NCBI RefSeq assembly: GCF_000346465.2
Contig: NC_034016.1
Coordinates: 10,148,842 to 10,212,841, forward strand
Source of the DNA: Prunus persica
Taxonomy: Eukaryota > Streptophyta > Magnoliopsida > Rosales > Rosaceae
DNA: 64,000 nt
Direction: 5' to 3'
The notes under the pieces are model-generated. The model was not told the origin of the DNA. It saw nothing but the letters and a program-made list of their open reading frames with translations, and did not search any database. Position 1 is the first letter of the stretch; each line of letters begins with the position of its first letter. Positions 57,666-64,000 of the stretch are shown piece by piece. The translations under genes and the position numbers were made by a program.

Positions 57666-60600
57666 ATGGAACAAGAAATGTCACCACAAAAGAATGAAGC
57701 TGAAAACCAACCAAAGCGCAGAATCAAAATGATGGCTCAAAAGATCAAAACAAAGCCAAAGCCAAACTATGATCGGAAAGCAAAGCACCCGGACTATGTC
57801 CAATTTCGGTGCAATGCCTATGCTTTGAACAGCATCATTAGAGACATAAAGGACAAGCTCAATGAAATGCAGAAGAAGCTTCTCAAGAAAACCCCTTTCT
57901 GGAACTTGATCGAGCTGTTTTACCGCCAGAGAATTGACATGAATAACATGAATAAGTCGGACATTGACTTAGTACAGCTGCTCAAGAAATTTGATCCGGA
58001 TACAAAGTCCTTCAAATTTGGAACCAAATCATTCCAAATCACAAGCAATGCAGTGACTCAGATTCTAGGACTGCCAAATGAAGGCAAATCTGTCAAACTT
58101 GTCAATGATAGGTACACTGCTACCTTCAGAACAAGGCACTTTGGAGAAAAGGGAAAACCTTCAAAAAACCAGGTAGAAGCAGAATTACAAAAGACAATTA
58201 CCTTGGCAAACCAACCGAAGAAAGAAAAGGCAAAAACAGAGCAAAAGAAAAAAACGAACAAAGGAAAAGAAAAGAAAGAAGCTAAAGAAGAAGAAGAAGA
58301 AGAAGTTGATTACGACAAGGAGGTGGTCAGCCTAATATTGATTCTGCTGTGCATGACATTCCTTTTTGCCAACTCTTCATCTACTTTGCATTGGAAATTA
58401 TTTGAGCACTGTGTGAATCTAGACACACTTTCAAGCTATTCGTGGGCAAGAGCTGTTTCAGCCTACATGAATGAATCCTTGACCGCAAAAGCAAAGAAGG
58501 GAGGAGAAGCCTCTATAGGAGCTGTTTCGGGTTGCACAATCCTAATATTGATAAGTAAACAGTGGCTTATGCAATGCATTTTGAGTTTTAGGCAATGCAG
58601 TTTCCATTTAGTGCAATGCAGTTTCCATTTACTGCAATGCAGAAATGGAAACTGCAACGCAGTTTCTGTTTTATCCTATGCAGTTTCCAACCTAATTTCT
58701 GATATATCTTGTTTTTGAACTGTGCAGTTTCTACTGTGTGAGAGGACAAACATCATACAACCAATCCTTGGCAAGGAGAAAGAAACTCCTGCCATTCTTA
58801 AATGGAGTCTTGTGGAACTCCACACAAGATTCAACCAAATAAAGGACTTGAATGACATCGAGGTATGCAATTTATCGCATGTTCTGTTTTAATGTATCTT
58901 GAATGTGAATCCATGCTAAATCATTCTCATTGTACAGGGTATTTTCAAAACTCCTAAAAAGCGAAAAACTACCAGGGAAGAGGAAGACACTGTTGAGAAG
59001 GTAATTGAAATCTGTATACAGTGCATTGCAGTTTGTGTTTTCTACATTGCAGTTTGCATTTTATCCAATGCAGTTTCTGAATCATTCAATCTCATTGTAC
59101 AGGGTATTTTGAAAACATATAAAAAGAGAAAAACTACCGGAGAAGAGGGAGACCCTCTTGACAAGGTATAAGAATCTCTAAACAGTGAATTATGCATTTC
59201 GGTTTTCGTTTCCTCCAATGCAATGCAGTTTCTAATTAGTTTCTGTTCAATATGCAGGAAAAAGAAAAAGAAGATGATGAGGGACAACAAGGAGAAGCAG
59301 AGGAAGCAGAAAACCAAGGAAAACCTGATGATGCTGATCAAACTCCAGAATTAAAAGAGGCTGGAAAGAAGAAAATGTTTGAGAATGAAGCTGGAAAAGA
59401 ACCTCTTGCAATTCAAGACCTCTTGGTGAAGTCCATTACAGACCAAATCAACTACCGCCAACAACAAGATCCTAGCTTCGTTTGCCCGGAAAGATTACAA
59501 CTGTGGAAGGATGAAAAAAATGAAGACAGTGAGAAGAAAATGAAGGAATTGTGGGATATATTTATCCAAGCAGAAAAGAGATCAAAGGAGCTGGAAGTGG
59601 AGTTGGCAACATACATAGAGAAATTAGATAATGAAGAATGTGTGACTGCCACCATGACAGTGGAATCTACAGTTCAGCTTAATGAAATACAAAATCTGAA
59701 AAGGAGGATTGCAGGATTGGAAGGCAAGGAAACTCGTATTGACATGGAGAAGATTGCCAAGAAAAAGGAGATTCAAGGAAAATACAAGGCAGAAATTGAA
59801 AGCTTGTTGTCAGACCCAACAATCTTTGAAATGGAGATGGATCTGCCTACAAAACAACCAACACAACCAGTTGAAGAGAAAGAAGAAGAAAAGAAAGAAG
59901 AAGAGAAGCAACAAGAAGAGAGAGAAGAAGAAAATAAAGAACAAGAGAAGCAACAAGAAGAGAGAGAAGAAGAGAAGAAGCAAGATGCTCCAACACCTGA
60001 TGTTCCTTTAAGAGTACAAAGGGTGAAGAACAGAGAAAGAAAGAGGCTTCAAGCATCTTGCTATGTGTACGAAAAAGAAGAACTACCAAAATTCAAGCTT
60101 ATCTCTTCCGAGGAGGTATGCAATTACTGCAGTTCAAGCTGCTGCTTTTTTCTATTTTTTGCATTGCAGAAACAGAAACTGCAATGCAGTTTCCATTTCT
60201 GTTTCTGCAATGCAGTTTCCATTTCCTGCAATGCAGTGTGTTATCTACTTTACAGAAACAGAAACTGCAATGCAGTTTCCATTTCCTGCAATGCAGTGTG
60301 TTATCTACTTTACAGAAACAGAAACTGCAATGCAGTTTCCATTTCCTGCAATGCAGTGTGTTATCTGCTTTACAGAAATGGAAACTGCATCGCAGTTTCT
60401 GTTTTATAGAATGAAGTTTCTAATTAGTTTCCTTTCAATCTGCAGTTAACACAAGAGGCATCTCAGCCGGATGCCACAAATCCAATTCCTGATCCCCCAA
60501 AAGGAACGAGCCTTCATGATTCAATACCTGTAGATCTGCAACAATCAAGTGATGAAGATGAAGGACAAAAAAAGCCAACAAAGAAAAAACTAGGATGGGG

Positions 60601-62006
60601 TCAGAGGAAGGTGTGGCAGAAAATTCCAAAGGCGGACAGGGAAATAATTGAAAAACATTACTTAAGTACTCAACTTCGGTAATATCTCTATTCCAAAATA
60701 ACAATTCCTTCATCTTTTAATTACAATTAAACTAAAACTAATCTTGTGAATTTCATGTATTCGAATCCGCAGTGATATCTTTTGGGCAGGACTCAATGAT
60801 GAGAAAGTGACAAACCATGATCTCAAAGATATTGTATGGGACCTGGAACTGTCACAAAACGTAAGTATTTACCAATTCTATAACACACACTGCACTGTAT
60901 TTTTTATTTGTGCTACCTATATTACCCATTTATAATTCTATTTTTCTCCAATCAATGTGAAACAGGTTATTGAGGCCTATATCCAAATAGAGGAGGATAA
61001 AATAGAGCCCATGCAGACAGAGAGTCCACAGTACATGTCCACATGGACTTGGGTAAGTATTATTTTGAAAATTCAAAATTGTTTAAACAGACAATGCACT
61101 GCAGTTTTTGAAAAATATATACTAACAAATTGCCATTCTGTGATATCAGGCTTACATGCAAAGCTTCCAAGAGCCATCTTGGCACAGGTTCCTGTATGAA
61201 CACTTACTTGAAAAACTCGGAAAATGCAGTGTTCTTTTGTTCCCGATTATTTCAAAAGAAGAGTTCCACTTCACACTTCTCACATTTCACAAAAATGAAC
61301 GAAAGTGCAGACACTACAATCCACTTAGATCGTTGGGACATAGAAAAGAAGAAAGGTGCATTGACATTGCTCGAAACTTTGTAAGTGGAATGAAACTGTC
61401 TTAATTTCTCAGCACAAACACAAACAGAAACTGCATTGCAGTTTCTGTATTATACATACTGCCTAATTTCAGACCAAAACTATAATATGCAATGCACTGA
61501 TTACCATTTCTTTTTCTCTTTTTTTCTTCTTCTTTAAACAGGTTAATATTGTTGAAGGGTGGCTAGAATATATAAGACCTCAAGCACGAGTGTTCATAGA
61601 AACTAAAAAAAAACCAACACTTGTGAAGCAAAAGGAAGGGCCCCCGACACTTGTACAAAAAGATTTGACTCCAACTGAAGAACTCACTCTCAAATGGATT
61701 ATGCAAAATCCATTGCAGTTTCCATTTGAGGATGACATGGAATGTGCTCAACAAAGTGCATCTTCGTAAGAATTGTGTCTACTCAACTATTCATTACAGT
61801 TTGCAATCATTGGAAGGCAAAAAAAACTAATCTCGTATTTCATTTGCAGATTGGATTGCGGCATGTTCGTCATGTTCTATATGGATAAAATAGCACAAGG
61901 ACAGCCCTTTCCAAAAAGCGTGGACAAGAAATTCATGAATGAATATCGAGCACAATATGTCACAAAACTCCTACACCACAAAAACTGTGTAATTAATCGT
62001 CTCTAG
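57666..62006 (+). CDS. MULE-associated Ulp1-like (C48) protein with plant-mobile-type N-terminal domain
   Basis: Exons as read: 57666-58553/4, 58728-58862, 58938-59000, 59103-59165, 59258-60115, 60446-60678, 60773-60860, 60966-61052, 61150-61380, 61542-61765, 61850-62006. All but the first junction are GT-AG and in phase; the total is about 1008 residues. The N-terminus is basic and followed by a conserved fold with FGTKSFQITSNAVTQILGLPNEGK and LHWKLFEHCVNLDTLSSYSWARAVS, as in transposon-linked Ulp1 proteins (DUF1985/PMD-like). A long Glu/Lys coiled coil follows (59258-60000). The C-terminal Ulp1-like domain has His in EEFHFTLL, Asn where Asp is usual (RHYNPLRS) and Cys in LDCGMFVMFYMD. The first intron donor A/GTAAAC would leave one extra base, so the gene is either slightly broken there or spliced differently. 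It converges on the MURA gene, as expected for a Ulp1-carrying MULE. Confidence 0.85.
58900..59165 (+). repeat. Tandemly duplicated 63-bp exon in the Ulp1-like gene
   Basis: Exon 58938-59000 (GIFKTPKKRKTTREEEDTVEK) and exon 59103-59165 (GILKTYKKRKTTGEEGDPLDK) are copies of one another. Each is preceded by the same intron end ATCTCATTGTACAG-like sequence, at a spacing of about 165 bp. Being 63 bp, the duplication keeps the frame. Confidence 0.88.
60165..60385 (+). repeat. 57-60-bp tandem repeat with palindromes in an intron of the Ulp1-like gene
   Basis: Three near-identical units of AAACAGAAACTGCAATGCAG - TTTCCATTTCCTGCAATGCAG - TGTGTTATCTACTTTAC lie in intron 60116-60445. Each unit has the AAACTGCA-N-TGCAGTTT palindrome that recurs throughout this element. 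Confidence 0.88.
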
Positions 62007-62689
62007 TGATTTGCCTTTCGTTAACTCAAGACAATATGTATCTTAATTCTTGTGGATGTTTGTAAATATTTCTAGTTATGGTATATGAGAACATATTTCC
62101 TATACATATAAACTGTAATATAATCTTGGAACAGGATGCAACAAAACCAAAAGGAAACAAACAAACTGCACTGAATTTTCTGGTCAAAAATACTGCAACA
62201 AATTAAAACTGCAGTGCAGTTTATATAAATAAATAAAAATAAAAAATCAGCTCAAAAAATGTGAAAAGAACCCAAAAGCCAAAGCCATAATCAAAGGACT
62301 AAAACTTTGTTCAAAACACATTTAAGTAGGTCAGCATTGAAATGTAGTTTCTGCTCATAATCTGCAACAAATAAACAGAAACTGCACTGCAGTTTCTGCA
62401 ACAAAATCTGAAATAAACAGAAACTGCAATGCAGTTTCTGCAACAAAATCTGCTCAAAATCTGAAAACAAGCATTGAATGGCAGTCGAAAACGAACATCC
62501 ACTCATTAAACAATTGTATAATTTTTATTAACTTCAAAAAAGAATCACAATATCCAATTAGACGCTGTGTAGCCAATTACAAGCAACTAAAACTGCAATA
62601 CAGTTTTTGCAAAAAGTGCAACGCAGAAACTGACTATACATTCGCTAAACCATAACTAAAATAAAAAATTGTCAAATGAGAAGGAGTGT
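62007..62689. other. Convergent intergenic region of the MULE, palindrome-rich
   Basis: Lies between the 3' ends of the Ulp1-like gene (+) and the MURA gene (-). It is AT-rich, with several copies of the AAACTGCA-N-TGCAGTTT palindrome (about 62200-62222, 62378-62400, 62417-62440) and weaker ones to 62640. There are no coding frames of interest. Confidence 0.65.
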
Positions 62690-63569
62690 TCATATAATAG
62701 CCTTACAAGTCTTCCTATTGTGCCCAGCAACACTGCACCGACTGCATTTCAATGGCCTTTTAAATTCACCAAAAACTTTGATCCTCTTTGTTGGTGGTCT
62801 TCCGGCTGGCCTCTTTGTAATTGGCGGAAGCACAACTCCAGCTGCAGAACCATTGCTGCCCAATCCTTTCCCAATATCTGGAATAGGAAAAATAGGACTC
62901 TCATAGGCTTTTCGAAAGAAGTCAGTTTTGTAGTAACACTCCACGTAATCATAAACTGAATCTCTCTTTGCTAGGATTGCAGCCACCGCATGTGTGCAAG
63001 GAAAACCGTCAATTTGCCAAAGACGGCAAGAACAAGTCCTTTGCTCGAGATCAACCATCACAGAATAATAAGCAAATACTTCAAAAACAGTGCAATTAGA
63101 ACGACGAACTGCCCAAGTCCTACCGGCCTCCGCATTTTCACAGAGTCTAGTCTCCATCTCCGGACACAAAACTGTTGTCCACTTCTCCGCTTCAATTCGT
63201 CGTTGAGAATTCAATACCATCAATTTCTGTCGAATCCCTTCTATCAAAGGTAGCACCGGCAAATCTCGAAACACACCAACCCAATTATTAAAGGACTCCG
63301 CTAAACTGTTTGCCATCTCCCCATAACACATTCCTTTGAAAAATGCGTTGGCATAGTGATCTCTAGACAAATCAGATATAAATGTCTTCACTTTCGAACT
63401 CCCAACAATCACCAACTCCTCCATTGCTACCTTAAACTCTTCCTCCGTAACAGCATATGCGCATCTACTAAATAAATTGATAACACGGTCTTGGAGCAGT
63501 TTCCCATAAACTGACTTCGGGTACTTTGATATCAAATTCTGTTTGAGGTGATAATAACAGTAAGAATGA
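62690..63569 (-). pseudogene. MURA-type MULE transposase, C-terminal part, interrupted by a CACTA insertion
   Basis: The - strand frame from 63569 down to the stop at 62690 is open. It starts with HSYCYYHLKQNLISKYP, the region after the MULE catalytic core (CxxHLxxN), then DHYANAFFKGMCYGEMANSLAESFN. A SWIM zinc finger follows (CSCRLWQIDGFPCTHAVAAI; C-x-C...C-x-H), then a proline-rich linker and a CX2CX4HX4C zinc knuckle (CSRCSVAGHNRKTC). The upstream, DDE-containing part is cut off by the CACTA end at 63570 and, if it still exists, lies beyond the window. The remaining frame shows no stop or shift, so the break looks recent. MURA cuts MULE ends; this copy can no longer make a full protein from this locus. 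Confidence 0.9.
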
Positions 63570-64000
63570 CACTACTACAAAAAAGCAAAAAGACGACGGT
63601 AAATCACCGTCGTGTATTTGGTTTTTCAATGGTCGTGGAATCCACCGTCATCTTTTCCCTCATAAACCACGACGCTAAATAACCGTCGTTGTTAAACAAT
63701 ACAACGTCATCAAAAAATACAAAACGACGTCTTTGTACTGCAAAAAGATCTAAAAAAAGCAATCGATGATGATAATAGACGACCAATTCTCTAAAAAGAC
63801 CGTCGTTAAAAAGGGAAAATATGACACATATTAAGAGAACAAGGCCGCAAGATAGACATACAACGACGACAATAAAAATACGCGGACGTTAAATATAATT
63901 TTCACGACAATAAAAAATATGACGTCTTTAAATACATTAGAAGACGACGTTATTGATACCTACTACGTCGCACATATAAACACAACCGTCGTACAATTAA
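63570..64000. mobile_element. End of a second CACTA element, nearly identical to the one at 32834
   Basis: Starts CACTACTACAAAAAAGC at 63570 with a perfect CACTA terminus. Over 431 bp it differs from 32834-33264 by only two visible bases: the first base (C here, A there) and one C/G change near 63884. The flank before it is ...AATGA, so TGA is the likely 3-bp target duplication on this side. The rest of the element lies past the window. Confidence 0.93.

Overview
This window is nuclear DNA from a dicot plant. The genes are split by AT-rich introns with plant-type splice sites, the repeats are plant superfamilies (CACTA, MULE, Copia, large solo LTRs, hAT-like MITEs), and microsatellites are mainly (GA/CT)n and (TA)n. 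Protein and repeat flavour suggest Rosaceae, but that is an inference from family resemblance only.

Three ordinary host genes can be assembled exon by exon, all on the + strand. (1) 1-7724 is the 3' two-thirds of a BMS1-type ribosome-biogenesis GTPase gene; its GTPase domain lies upstream of the window. One of its introns is a textbook U12-type AT-AC intron. (2) 25423-31329 is a complete 8-exon, 223-residue MADS-box gene of the SVP/AGL24 (StMADS11) type, whose introns are loaded with MITEs and a broken Copia element. (3) 47326-52164 is a complete 13-exon, 445-residue Rab GDP-dissociation inhibitor.

Transposable elements fill the space between them. 8.3-13.5 kb: a long-TIR, Pack-MULE-like element carrying a copied 5' piece of a NUB1-like ubiquitin-like-domain gene, split by a 3.3 kb solo-LTR-like insertion. 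13.7-14.7 kb: an element with inverted CGATAT-rich ends and a transposase-like C-terminal remnant. 15.1-19.2 kb: a Copia element with both LTRs and a perfect 5-bp target duplication, but no gag and a frameshifted pol. 20.6-23.2 kb: a CCA-rich TIR element split by a 1.8 kb solo LTR.

32.8-46.4 kb is a 13.5 kb CACTA element with both ends and two apparently intact genes on the - strand: a TNP2-type transposase (1057 aa, 3 exons) and a TNP1-like/Ulp1-protease fusion (719 aa, 6 exons, H-D-Q-C site present). Its non-coding DNA is saturated with ACGTCG/CGACGG motifs. It also holds a damaged copy of the 5' half of the 26S proteasome lid gene RPN6. A second, nearly identical CACTA end begins at 63570 and runs off the window; it has landed inside the MURA transposase gene of a MULE.

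That MULE (about 56.5 kb to beyond the end) has a second Ulp1-like gene (57666-62006, +) converging on the MURA gene (62690-63569, -). Its introns and intergenic DNA are peppered with a different palindrome (AAACTGCA-N-TGCAGTTT). So two unrelated DNA-transposon superfamilies here share the same architecture: transposase, a separate Ulp1-like protease with a charged coiled-coil segment, and dense family-specific palindromes confined to non-coding DNA. 53.0-56.5 kb is mostly minisatellite and purine-rich repeat.
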